In this document: positions 53,115 through 64,000 of the stretch, one piece after another
How the letters are laid out: the number at the start of each line of letters is the position of its first letter
How positions within the stretch are numbered: position 1 is the first letter of the stretch
Origin: Cladopsammia gracilis
Lineage: Eukaryota > Cnidaria > Anthozoa > Scleractinia > Dendrophylliidae
Length of the DNA stretch: 64,000 nucleotides
Assembly (NCBI GenBank): GCA_022457155.1
Contig: JAJGOT010000039.1
Coordinates: forward strand, 1,472,001-1,536,000
Direction: 5' to 3'
The notes under the pieces: model-generated
Told to the model about the DNA's origin: nothing
The model's database searches: none
What the model saw: only the letters and a program-made list of their open reading frames with translations
Translations under genes and position numbers: made by a program

Positions 53115-54752
53115 GTTAGTATAAAATGCACGATGAGCGACCTTTGTTTTACATATTTTTTTCTTTTTTAATGTTTTGTGATTAAATGTCTCGTCCTTCA
53201 GTTTTAGTATAGCCCGCGAGCAAGCTCTCGGGCTTAAGTTTGGGGTTTGGGGTTGGGGGAGCGGAGGGCAAGAGTGTCGATGTCTCAGAAATTTGAATGC
53301 CGCCCCAAATACTTCCCATTGCTCCCCGCTGTGTGTGAATATTTTTGGCTCACGAACCGCAAGCTCATAAACACACGCATACCGTCGTGCGCGATTATGT
53401 TGACAGCACGAAAATAATAATCAAAAATGCAGAAATTGCATCCCAAATTCTGCTGCCGCTTTAGTCCGGTTATTTTCCTAAACAGCGCCTGAGTTGCGAA
53501 GCCTTTCATATATTTAACTGTGTTCTTCGAAGTTTATCGACAGTGGACAAATAGTATTTGTCAGAAATTCACGATACCAAGTTAACGTAACTTAATTCAA
53601 TTTTAATGGAAACGCTTTGCGGCTCGCAGGTTACTCAGAACATTTACAATTTTTTTCGTGGCAGATAAAGAGAAAATGCTTTTGGGATAAATAAATGTAT
53701 CCTGCAAGTAGAGGTTTATTTGATCTTCTTGCTTGTGGAGTATTACCACGTAGTAAACTGACCTCATTACAGTTGCACGTAAATTATTCCAAGTTGTGGA
53801 CATGGCGCACTTGAATTTCAGATAAGTTTGTTTACCGAACATCTGGATCATTCCAGCGAGTTGACTGAAAAGTTTTCGATCAAATTTTTCTCGCTTTCTA
53901 TGGCCTTTAGACAGTCCATTTGAATACCAAAAGAAAAATTATGCAAATCGTGAAACCGGCGACGTGACAAAATTTTGCATGTTTCGCCATTGAATGAAGC
54001 CGCCAAGTGGCGAGACAATGGCACACTTGTCGGAAAAAATCGCAAGGAAAACGTAGCCTGCGAACACAGACGCATTTGCGGCTTTTGTTCGCAGGCTTAT
54101 TAAAACGTTGTTTTCGTTCTTTCCTGACAAATCGCCATAAATTACTGAATAAAAAACGCTTTCAGTCAAAATGATTACGCGGCTGATTACGCGGTATGTT
54201 TGGCATTCGTTCAATCGTTTTCCGATTTGACACACAGAACGGAGAAAGCAATAAAAAATTCCAGCGGGCAAATGCGACGGCAAAACGCATATGCTGCAAA
54301 TAATCTGATAAATCCGCTCATGATTTCGCTTCGAAAGGTTAAGGAACAAAACTGACTTAACGTCGAGAAACTCAATTCGTAAATTTAGGGTTGGTTCAGA
54401 GGAATGCTCCAAGACGCAAAATTAGACAGTATACCTCTTGGTTCATACGCCGTTGTCCCGAGTAATTATATCTTTCTTAAAATTATATTCACGAGTAATT
54501 ACATTTTTTAAAAAAGATATTCCCATTCACACGCATATTTATCAGAAAAGCATAACGACCTTTGAATGAAACAGGAAGGCTTCCTACAAAAAAGTGTTTG
54601 TGTTTCCCAAACTCCCACCCCATCACTTCCGTAAGTGTCCAATCACCACTGGAAGTGAAGAGACTAATGTGTGAAATTTTTACTTCAAAACGTCAAAAGT
54701 TCAGATTGAGTAATCCTTTGAGTTAAGCTTTTTTCGTAAGATCTTGTTCAAT
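53115..54752. other. Intergenic or intronic stretch
   Basis: No gene recognised. Two hairpins, agcccgcgag..ctctcgggct (53211-53234) and agcctgcgaaca..tgttcgcaggct (54054-54098), look like short mobile sequences. Open frames on the minus strand (53939-54412) lack recognisable motifs. The right end is the upstream region of the OTU-containing gene. Confidence 0.4.
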
Positions 54753-55446
54753 ATGAGTAAGCCAAACGCCAGGCAGAATCTGCACTTATTAAGCAATAGA
54801 CGCAACGATTTTCGTCAATATCACGCCGTTGCAGAACAGCTGAATCGTACCCTCGGGCCATCTCCTGGATACTCAACGTGTTCAGATAACTTCGCAGCGT
54901 ATTTCATGCCATCGCAAGTAGATGAGACGTCTCGACGAATCATTCCTGATTCATTAAGGATGAATGAGTGCTATTTTCCAGTACGATCCACTGGCGATGG
55001 AAACTGCCTCTTCATTCGGCTAGCCTTGCGATTTGCCAAAATGAGCAACTGGCGACTGAGTTAAGGCTTCGAACGTGCCTTGAACTTGCTCTTAACATCG
55101 AGTACTACAAGCAACATCCTGTGATTACTAATGCTCAGATACCTTGCCATTCACGGAGGACCGGAGCCGGTACAATAGCCGTAGAAACTTTGTTTGACAT
55201 AGCCTGTTTTGAGGCTGAATCGTCAAAGGTCTTTTAGAAGATAAACTTTAACGCTGCATTCAACAACGAAATAATGAGGACATCCATCAATTACTCATAC
55301 AGTGGGACTTTGCAGATTATGGGGCTTGCGAGCGTCCTTGGTGTTCCGCTGGAAACAGTTTATCCTGAACAACGGCATAAGCTTTTACCCATCTATCAAA
55401 ACATTTTTTTCCTAGAAAGGCCCTTGGCAATGGAAGCGTTCGCATA
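54753..55446 (+). pseudogene. OTU-like domain
   Basis: Contains TGDGNCLF near 54995, the D-G-N-C signature of OTU cysteine proteases (C is the nucleophile), followed across a frameshift at about 55012 by a helix (ELRLRTCLELALNIEYYKQ). A later MGLASVLGVPLETVYPEQ (near 55320) resembles vertnin-type OTU proteins. The catalytic histidine is not identified with confidence. Confidence 0.55.
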
Positions 55447-55850
55447 ATGTGGACCAATTCCAGTGGTTGGCCCGACAGAATGAAAGAATTTGTTGTCAAT
55501 CATTTCGTCCCGCTGCTTCAGCAGAATCACCCTTCTCCTTCACTTACAAATGATCCTCACAAAACCGAGTTGGACGGGGAATGGAAAGAAGTGAAGAGAA
55601 GGAAACAGTCGAAAACAAAAGATATGGACCGGGAGAAGCTGAAGAATAATTATAAAAATAATCAGAGCCGCCCCCAAATGACCCAAGGAAAGGGATTAAA
55701 GAGGAAAACACCACAAGCAAATCGCAATTTGCAGGCGAGAACTCCAAGCGAGAACAAAGCAACCGTTCCACAGATAAAATTCATAAGCTAGAAAATTTGG
55801 CACAAAAGGGAAACAATCGAAATCGTCCAAACAAGAAAGAGAAATGCACT

Positions 55851-56345
55851 GATCAGAAAAACAAAGAAAATGCAGAGGTTCAAAACAACGCGAAAAATCA
55901 TTGTCATAAGGTGCTTGATGGGAATAAGGAAGAAACTAAAGAACAAATTATCGAACCTCAAGAAGATCGTGATAATCAAGAAAGCCCACTTAAAAGCAAT
56001 GAAGGGAAAGAAATCGAAGACACCGATCAGAAAAACAAAGAAAATGCAGAGGTTCAAAACAACGCGAAAAATCATTGTCATAAGGTGCTTGATGGGAATA
56101 AGGAAGAAACTAAAGAACAAATTATCAAACCTCAAGAAGATCGTGATAATCAAGAAAGCCCACTTAAAAGCAATGAAGGGAAAGAAATCGAAGACACCGA
56201 TCAGAAAAACAAAGAAAATGCAGAGGTTCAAAACAACGCGAAAGATTACTGTCATAAGGTGCTTGATGGGAATACTGAGGAAGAAACTAAAGAACAAATT
56301 ATCAAACCTCAAGAAGATCGTGATAATCAAAAGAGCCCACTTCAT
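55851..56345 (+). repeat. 174 bp in-frame repeat array
   Basis: Units start at 55851, 56025 and 56199 and repeat every 174 bp (58 codons), highly similar, with the third copy short by its end and carrying a 3 bp insertion. Each encodes a lysine/glutamate-rich sequence (DQKNKENAEVQNNAKNH). Because the unit is a multiple of three and lacks stops, two forward frames and one reverse frame stay open across it. Confidence 0.9.
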
Positions 56346-56749
56346 CCAAAACAACTGAGCAAGGAAAATAGTGAGATTAAAGATAATCGAGTGCAAGGAA
56401 ACGAAAGTCAGGTAAAAACTAAAGCGGATGTACTGAACATAAATGCAGGATTTACAGAGTATCTGCAAGGCCGTGCATCGTTACCATTTCCTGCTGCGTC
56501 AGCACGTTTCTACGGCAAACAGTACGACAAGGCAACAAAGAATATACAAAGAGAAAAACGTCGCGCGGAAAAACCGGCATTATTCATTAAAACTGACATG
56601 GTTGGTCTTAAAAGAAACAATGTTGAGGGGAATCTGGAGAAAAACATGGAAACCATTGAGGACAAAATTAAGAATGCAAAGATCAATCAAAGCGCGTACA
56701 GCTTCTTGGTGTTGCTGAAGTAGCCAAGGAGCTACAGCAAGTACTATTA

Positions 56750-58900
56750 ATGCCAACGTCGAAGGCCCAACAAATTTACAAAACAACGAAGGCCAAATTC
56801 GCCGGGTTGAACGGTTCTAAAGAATCAACTTGTTTCCGTGCAATCGATACCTACGAAATGCTTTCAAAGTATTTAAAAATTGACCAGGTATACATCGATC
56901 AACAAGCTTTTATTGTTGAGTCATCTGCTGCTGACATTGAAAAAGTTGTTCGTTCCGTTAATGGAATACTAGAAAGATCTAAAGCTGACACAACAAACCA
57001 AGCGACGAAAAGATCCCTTAAGGACTGTTTCAAAGACGCCCTATTGTATTTGGATACAAAAAGAGATCGGGATGTGATGGAAGCAATTGTCGCCAAAATT
57101 ACTAGTGTAAAAAGTGTTGTTTCACTGAAGGGTACTAAATTCAAAGGAAGTGTTAGAGGACATCTTCAGACGCTTCAGAGCAATCTAGATAAATTCAAGG
57201 ATATTAAACAACAATCACAGACCATCAGAAGTGATATGATGGCTGTTCAACAACATACACACACCATACGTGAAACGGCAAAAAAGGTGAAGAACACTTT
57301 AAAAACGATAGCCGATGGCAGAGGGCGAAAGTTAAAATGCGAGGAACTCCCGGAACTGTCGAAGTACATTGAATTTGCGTTCGGCGAGGGAGACAGGGTG
57401 CTTCGTGGTGGGGGAGGCCTACAAGCGGACCCACGTTTGCTGGATACAAAATTGTTCAAAGCGGCTGATAACGTGACAGTCATGCGTCACGTGAAGGAGA
57501 TACTAGCTACTGTTAAGCCAAATTTTAAAATATCGACCTCGTGCTTGTACACCTACACGATGAATTATCGACAAGGAACGGCACAAGCCAAACGCCATCA
57601 CCATGGGAAGGACATCAACGCAAACGTATCCCTTCATGTGGCACCAAACACTGCCGCACATTCATCGCCCATCAATGCACACTGGTCGTCTTCACACGTT
57701 AACTATCTAGTTGACTCTGCGGCAGATGATCCCAACAGTTTTCTTAATGATTCAAAGGATGCCAAGTGCATTGTATGCGGCGACACAGCTCCAGTTTTAA
57801 AACCGGGACGTAGTTGGCGCACATTTGAAACCCCTGACCATACATTTGATCAATCCCGAAAGAATGCGGTCACACCAATGACCCACCTCTTTATGGAAAC
57901 GAGACTGGGAAATGGCGATCTTGCTATTCCCGGAACGGACATTTTATTAAATGTTACCAGAACTGGAAAAGCCGTTACCTTAGTAAATTTGTCGCTAACA
58001 GGACCAGAGACAGTTTTTCGGGTCTTCAATGAAATTTTTTATTTGATGAGTATCCCAAGTTTAGACGTTTTCTTTAGGAACCCAGTCACTGGAAAGTTGA
58101 AAGAGATTTTTGCTTTTATTGTGGACAATGGACCTTCGGAAGCCCCAGGGAGCTTACTTGTTCAGATGTTGCTTGTTCGACTATTAAAATTCTCGATCTC
58201 GACAAAGTAACGCAAAGATCATTTGCAGAATACTTGAGTAAAACAAATTTCGTCGAGCGAGTCCATACCATTGAAAACAAGGTGCTATCAGATCACGGAC
58301 CTTTCTGCTCTACTTCTATTCACAAGGAAGCATCCCCTGGTAGCAAAGAGCATGTCGAAAATATGGAGAGCATGGCAGGGGAAGTAGTGAACTGCATCAG
58401 TACCGGAATTTTCAATAAACAGCCCACTCAGTGCTTCAGAGGGATTGGAAGTAAAGAGAACTTTATCTTCTGTGACGAGGAACAGCTAAAAACGTTTACA
58501 CTTTTATCTGATGAAAGAAAGAAAGAAGATCGTACGCCATATAAACCAGCACCTAACAAGATAATACTGTATCTTGAAAGTGTATGGTCCATTAAGAAGG
58601 ATTTTGAAAGCACATATGGAGAGGATTATTGCACAATAACTTCTAAAAACACTGCCTGTTTGGATAAGTACAGCATGTCCATATTTCGAGGTGTGACATG
58701 GAAAGGAGGCAAGGCCATGGAAAAATTTGACCGACAGCCATTACCTGACTATCAGCGGTGGATAAGCCATGGTGACTTACACTATATGAGTTTTGATGCC
58801 AGGAAAAATTTTGCCGTTGGACCATGGGATGAGTCGCCTGGCATTTTCTTACCAGAAAAAGTCCTAGACACGTGCTTCAAATGTATTCCATCCCCTTCTG
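56750..58900 (+). pseudogene. Helical linker and DDE-like core
   Basis: Frame 56750-58180 then 58170-58900 after a one-base shift. It contains a long helical region (56950-57330), a CIVCGD pair near 57770, and FIVDNGPSEAPGSLL near 58125. Across the shift come SFAEYLSKTNFVERVHTIEN (near 58220) and a block with WISHGDLHYMSF (near 58770). The DNGPSE and FVERVHTIEN motifs have the spacing and context of the second D and the E of an RNase H-fold transposase. No first D is firmly placed. Function as transposase is inference. Confidence 0.5.
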
Positions 58901-58999
58901 AAGACGTCATTGAAACAATAGCTTTCCTTGCCTGGGTCTCGAAAAATGAGGCGAAAGAATTCTTCACCACTGCCAAAGAGAAACTTATCGACCAAAAAG

Positions 59000-60002
59000 A
59001 GGAGGACATTAAAAGGGAATCATGGAAAAGGCACCCCTTATACAAAGAGAGCAAAGATAATTTAATCAGCAAATGTCATGAGGCCAGATTAAGTTCTTTC
59101 GGTAACAAGCACGACCTTGTACGCCGTATCGTCGAGAACACGGGAGCTTCACATGAAAGATTAACAGAAAGCGACTTGTATGATGAAAGTTTGCCCAGCG
59201 TGCCTAATTCTACTGGAGGACTTACAGGAAATTACCTGTTGCGTATTTAAGGGCGATCTTGAGAGCTCACAACGTTTTAGAGGTTGGGACAAAAGAGGAG
59301 CTGATAACAAGAGTAGGTCTCCTGAAGGCTGGTTATCCAGAGGCGGCCTTTTCGAGAGAAAGACTATGTATCCTGCACATGATTGCCGTGGCTAAAGAGA
59401 CAGCTTACATTCAAGAAGACAGCAAAGCATCCTCTACTCGAAGAACACGAACTTTTGCACATGGTGCAATTAACACCATGACGACCAGAAAAGCATGTCT
59501 GAAAAGCTTGCTAACAAAAGAAACGCCCACCATCCAAGCCAGTATTTCCAAGCGAAATGTAGATTCAATTTTGATGCCTCTAGAAAATGTTGTAGCGCAG
59601 TGTGAAGAACAAATTAGAGTTCAAGTGGACGAGTTAGCTCAACAACCAGAAACTAAGGCGCGCAAGGGAAAGCCAAGCAAGACAGGTGAATGTAACACTC
59701 AAAGTAATGGCCAGGTGAGACGCTCTGAGAGAAAACGAAAAGTACCTACGAAACTTATGGATGAAACTCTGACAGTCAAGGATCCGAGCAAACTGCTAAG
59801 TGTAGGTGATCAAGTCAAAGTTCTTTGGACTGAGAAAGACCTCGTCGGCACTACTTGGCAACCGGGCTGGTATCGTGGTGAGATACAGAGTTACGATGAA
59901 GACAGCAATATTGTGAACATCTGGTATCATAAAGATGAAGAAGTTTATGGCCTAGATGCCAGTAGTGCCCTGGAAGATCAAATAATTCGTTCGGTTTCTT
60001 GA
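59000..60002 (+). pseudogene. SAP-like modules and Tudor-like C-terminus
   Basis: Near 59050-59140 the frame reads DNLISKCHEARLSSFGNKHD, then VRRIVE, a SAP (helix-turn-helix, DNA-binding) unit. A second SAP-like unit (VLEVGTKEELITRVGLLKAG) follows after the frameshift at about 59230. At 59800-60000 the C-terminus reads SVGDQVKVLWTEKDLVGTTW and ends in a beta-barrel-like block with WYRGEIQSYDEDSNIVNIWY, similar to Tudor or chromo-barrel domains that read chromatin. The frame ends at 60000. Confidence 0.55.
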
Positions 60003-60523
60003 AAAAGAGTCTACAGATATGTGTTTCATGATTTTATTGCATACCAGTTAATGGGTCTCCCAAACTCGTCATGGAAACTTACTTTTTTTATATCTTTTCA
60101 GTTTGAAAATAAGCTTCAAAAAAGTCTAGAGTGTTTCCGTTTTAAAAATTTTGATGTAAATTTATTGATAGTGACATATTTTGGTGGTCCAAGTTAATAA
60201 AAGTCCACACTTGGAGGCTTTGTGCAAACTTAATTTGATTTATTTGTGAGAGGTTTATCCAAACTACAGCAGTTTGTAATTTTTCACTCGAGGCAACTGA
60301 ACTTCATACAATTTTATAACGTAAGCGATAAATAGCTGTTGAGAGCATAGTATTAAAAGGACGCAATTTGTTTTGTTTCATTATACTTGCTCCTGTCTAG
60401 TTTTTCGAAAATAACACTATGGTTCCGTTGACAAGTTAAACGGACAGTACAAAAGAAACGTATTTCTAGCGAAGACAACATGTCTGTCCGATGCTGCGTA
60501 TTTCCGAACATTTGCTGGGCAGG
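60003..60523. other. Space between convergent genes
   Basis: About 500 bp, A/T-rich, without frames. Polyadenylation-like signals (aataaaagt at 60196 on the plus strand) fit transcript ends from both sides. Confidence 0.45.
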
Positions 60524-61652
60524 TCAAAACAAGTTTTCCAGGTAATTGGAAGGTGACTTGCACTCTTCGGCCGATGAGTGATAACTTTCGCCCTCTGACG
60601 CGTCCCCGACTTCGCAATCACTTTCTAATTCTTCAGCATCCAAATGATCATGCTGAAAGTCACTTGTTATTTTGCACCTGGTGTCGATAGATTTTCTCAG
60701 GGCATCTTGTGCTTTCCGCAGTTCTGTTAATTTTACTTCTAAATCTTTCTCCAGGTTGTCTACTTTTTCATGGGCCTTTTTTCGCTGGGAACTATTGGCA
60801 CCTGGAATAGCTCAAAACATGCATCTGTCAATTCATTCTGTGTGCTGTTCAGCGATCCGTGGGCTTCATCGACTCAGCGAGTGTTTTTCTCAATTGTCTT
60901 GGCCGACATTTGCAACTTTCTCATGACGACACCCGAACAGGGTTGGCCAATTTCTGCATTGATTTCTTCCACTTCCCTTTTAAGATAATTGGATTTCTCT
61001 AGGGTCCAGGCAATGTTAATCACTCCCTGGATCTCTCCTGCCTTGAATGATGTTAGTCTTTTGCTTGAACAGATCTCTTCAGCCTTTTTGTTCCAGAATC
61101 TTCTATATACTTGCGTCATGCCTGTACTTCCCTCTATCTCACTCTCGGTATAAATTTTCACTTTTCTTGCTCTGGCAACTACGGATGGGGTTTTGTCAGC
61201 TTGTGGCGCCGGTTTGAAAATTCCATTATTGAGAGTTGGCGAGTCACACGTCTTTCTTTTGTTGAGGTTGTGCTGGAATTGATACCATCAGCTTTGTCCT
61301 CATTAACCACAGAAATTCTTGCTTGTCCTGCTTCCTTGCTCGACGTTGATTGTTCTGCTGATTTTATTTCCACAGGTTTTAATACCTCAGACTCTTTACG
61401 AATGAGAAAAATTGATTTCTCGCTGTTTATGTCGTCAAGGGATCTTCCGGCATCAATAGCGGCTTCTTGTTTTAAGCCCACGGCAACGCGCTTGCCATTT
61501 ATCTGCCTTGTAAATTTGTATGGAAAGCAGAGAATGTCATCTACTTGTATGTCCAGGATCTCTGTGCGAAAGCTTGCCAAAGTTCTGTCAACGTTATCGC
61601 ACATTACTGAGCAGGTTAAAGCGTCATTTACATACACCAGTATTTCGTCCAT
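60524..61652 (-). pseudogene. Unknown minus-strand gene, convergent with the OTU-DDE gene
   Basis: Start at 61652 and stop at 60524-60526, with frame changes near 61170 and 60860. The N-terminal part (MDEILVYVNDALTCSVMCDN) and a KKAEEICSSKRLTSFKAGEI block are followed by a long charged helix and an acidic end (EELESDCEVGDASEGESYHS). No enzymatic motif. The gene ends about 520 bp from the OTU-DDE gene; the pair may be one mobile unit. Origin and function unknown. Confidence 0.45.
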
Positions 61653-63391
61653 GATAATTTTCCCCGCGACCAGACTTGAAGCGCAGTGCGTGACAATTTC
61701 GCAAATATATATCATCAGCCGGCAGCGCAAACGCAAGGGCGGCTCGATCACGGACGATTGATTGACAAGTTTGGAATATTTGTGATAAGATGCATGCATG
61801 ACTCCGGCCGGAAACGTGACAAATGGACGAGTCGAAAAAATACTGTTAGCGGATAATAACGGAAAGTAGGTCTATGGACTGCAAATATGCACAACCATTT
61901 GCTTGTGTCTGCGTGATTTTTAACGTTCTCGTAGCTCACACAGGCCCAAAAGAACGTCGCAGTCCTGAGAGATTTTGGCGACAAATCTGGCGTTCTGATC
62001 ACTCATGCATGACATATCTTATCTGTGTGATCTCGTTCTACCCTTCGCTCAGTACCTCAATATTAAATTTCAATCATTCATTCCCTATCTGTTCGTAAAA
62101 CAAAAATATATAACAAATATATCATGTGATTTAAAAATTGTGTATCTATTTATTACAACGCAAAACAGATGTTATCAATACAGAACATTGTTTTTCTCGC
62201 GTAATCCATGCCAACTGCAAAAATGTTGTTTACGTTTATGATTATATATTTGGAGCGACACAAAAACACTGCATAGGTGCGAAAAATTTTCCGGCACTAA
62301 TACGATACATGGGAGGGAAACTGAGCGGAAATTCGAAGTAGTATATCTTCAACCGCAAAAAGAACATAATTCAGGTGGTGAGAAGAATAAATACTGCGAC
62401 AAATTTCGGTTGTGTGGGCCCGTTCAGACGAAAGTAAGCTAAAGATCTAGTAGGTTTTTGTAATCACAGCCCATACTTGGTTGGGTTCCCAGAACAAGGA
62501 TTTCAGCGCTGTTTCGATTTTCGCAGATGTAATAATATCGTAACTATCGACGCAGGCGAGGTGTTCGTGTGAGAATATTTATTTGACGATGTAACGCGGC
62601 GACAAAAGTAACAGCTAAATACGGAATAGGAGAAAGAATGGCTGGGAGAACCTTACATTGATAGATGGAATTTTTAGCTGCAAATTAGGTCATTCAAAGT
62701 TACCGGTATATGGATTATATAAAGCGTTTCTTTCTCGGCATTTATTTCTCAGCACTCATGGAAGGCAACTCGTATTTTGTTAGCAAATTTTAAAATATTC
62801 AAAATATAGGAGTGTTGCTGTTTCGTCAGAATGGTTGATTGGCAATGATAAGCATACGCTGATCATAGATACGCTGATTTACTACAAAACACACAAATGC
62901 TACAAATTTCGGACTACCGAGCTAATTGAGTTGGCTATTTTCTTCTTTAAGGAGAAAAATAAATATTTCCAGAGTGTGTGAGGGAAAATTGGAATTTCCA
63001 GGGGGGTATCCCCATATCCACATTTTGGAAAATCCAGAAGGGAGGGAGGGTTAAATGAAAAATCCCTTCCGTGGGGGGTATGGATATTTTCTGGAACCAC
63101 ACAATGTAAACAAACATGAAAAATAAAAAAATAGTGTTGGTGACGCAACACACTTTTTGACAGCCAGACTGTCTGCTTCTAAGAATTCTCTGTTTTCTTT
63201 GTAGTATCGCTGGACAAAATTAAGATTAAGTTTTTCTTTTGAATGCGTGTTTATAATTCTGTGAATAGCGAGATGTTTATATTGAAAAGGTTTCAAATTA
63301 CTTTCAGACTTAAGCAAATTGCGTGTGAGCGAACAAAAGCAAAAATAAATCAACTAAAACGTCACCGGCCAAAACACTAGAGCTCTTTCGA
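61653..63391. other. Non-coding stretch
   Basis: No gene recognised. A partial inverted pair (atatccacattttgg / atggatattttctgg) near 63017-63100 belongs to a small repeated element. Otherwise A/T-rich with no structure I can identify. Confidence 0.45.
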
Positions 63392-63600
63392 TAGCCGTTC
63401 TAATGGCTGGAAATCTTTTATCTAAACGGATATTAACATTAGCCATTCAAACGGCTGAATATTTTTCCCAATGGATAACCCTAGCCGTTTGAACGGCTGA
63501 ATTATTTTTTAAACGGCTTATCACAGCCGTTCGAACGGCCTCATACCGTTCATGAACGGCTGATGAACGGCAAGGGAACGACTCGAACGGAAAGCTCTTA
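63392..63600. repeat. Dispersed palindromic AACGGCT repeats
   Basis: At least six short palindromes of the form agccgttc..gaacggct occur within 210 bp, joined by runs of thymine or adenine. The same motif is seen at 45640-45910 and, loosely, at 30540-30720. Confidence 0.7.
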
Positions 63601-63621
63601 GTATCATTTTCGCGTGATAGG

Positions 63622-64000
63622 TCACAAATGCTGGTCGATAATTTTCTCGGCTGCCCCCCAAAAAACCTGAAACTTCACCGATCTTAATTCTTCATTGGAT
63701 ACATCAGCAACAGAAGCTGCAGACATTCCAATACATCTGGCTTCTGCTACGTGATCGTCAATGATGCTTTGTAACGGACAGACAACCAACACTGTTTGAT
63801 GCTGGAAATATTTGCAGCCGCGGCAGCAAACAGTTGAAATATAAAGCTTTTGCCATAGCCCGTCGGCAAAACAGTGAGGACATCGCTACCTTTAAGTAGT
63901 GCTTTAACTGCTTGATGTTGCTCGGGTTTCAATTCCACTGGAAACTTCAGATATTTAGAAAAATTCTCGCACGCTTTATGAATACAATCTCCTCTGCTCT
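63622..64000 (-). pseudogene. RecQ-like helicase fragment, truncated by the window edge
   Basis: The frame is open from the window end and reads PEQHQAVKALLKGSDVLTVL then PTGYGKS, the Walker A motif of RecQ-family helicases. After a frameshift near 63790 the next frame reads VLVVCPLQSIIDDH (motif Ia) and stops at 63622. About 120 residues; the rest of the protein is missing downstream, so this is a fragment. The 5' part may continue beyond the window. Confidence 0.65.

Larger units (their letters stand above)
54753..60002 (+). pseudogene. Large OTU-DDE-SAP-Tudor-type gene, intronless and frameshifted
   Basis: One long gene of about 5.2 kb without introns. Start at 54753; stop at 60000-60002. 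Frames change near 55012, 55425, 55795, 56720, 58180 and 59230, and a stop lies at 55235. Order: OTU-like protease domain, basic linker, 58-residue repeat array, helical and DDE-like core, two SAP-like modules, Tudor-like C-terminus. I know of no named protein with this order. The lack of introns and the size suggest a mobile element protein (perhaps related to the large KDZ-type transposons). Its convergent neighbour ends at 60524. Confidence 0.6.

Noticed and set aside
53939..54412. 157-codon minus-strand frame
   Set aside because: No motif, no start context and irregular composition. It lies in a stretch with hairpins and is probably chance.
55788..56468. Long minus-strand frame of 226 codons
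   Set aside because: It is a shadow of the 174 bp repeat array, whose length is a multiple of three and lacks stops in reverse. The protein is a monotonous hydrophobic repeat.

Overview
The window looks like metazoan nuclear DNA, most likely from an anthozoan cnidarian such as a coral or sea anemone. This is inferred, not proven. The evidence is spliceosomal introns with good GT..AG borders, an exon set coding for a TRADD-N-like domain and three death domains, and a dense mixture of cut-and-paste DNA transposons, LINE and LTR relics, tRNA-derived repeats and two integrated virus-like loci. Almost every coding feature is broken, so most of the window is transposon and virus graveyard inside and around one host gene.

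Layout. 1-5390: a DDE transposase gene on the minus strand, split by a 4.1 kb foldback element with arms of about 1.8 kb. 5542-24869: a 19.3 kb Polinton/Maverick (adintovirus-like) element with terminal inverted repeats of about 0.6 kb and a 6 bp target duplication (aaagtg/aaggtg). It carries a protein-primed-type DNA polymerase B, an HTH-repeat protein, fibre-like proteins, a packaging ATPase, a minor capsid protein, a hexon-like major capsid protein, membrane or core proteins and an integrase tail. It is dead: the polymerase palm is replaced by a duplicated zinc-finger/exonuclease piece, the integrase core is missing, the ATPase has a stop, and at least four later insertions sit in its genes.

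25293-53114: a host gene region on the plus strand. Four exons with clean splice sites, all phase 1-1, encode a TRADD-N-like domain (25.3 kb) and three death domains (50.7, 51.4 and 52.8 kb). The space between the first and second of these holds transposons: a 3.5 kb unknown element with a nested Mutator-like insertion, a 3.7 kb Mutator-like (MULE) element with an intron-containing transposase and a 10 bp target duplication, a second virus-like locus (38.0-44.8 kb), a Ty3/gypsy-like 3' end with its LTR, and a 3.5 kb TA-duplicating element.

The second virus-like locus has a capsid-like gene, a packaging-ATPase fragment, a divergent promoter, a coiled-coil protein with membrane segments and two further structural-type genes. 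It is unlike the first Polinton in sequence but similar in layout, and is the best candidate for an under-described virus family.

54753-61652: two convergent long genes. The plus-strand gene (5.2 kb, several frameshifts) combines an OTU-like protease domain, a 58-residue repeat array, a large DDE-like core, SAP-like modules and a Tudor-like end. The minus-strand partner is of unknown function. The window ends in a truncated RecQ-like helicase fragment. All reading is by eye; family names rest on visible motifs and have not been checked by database search.
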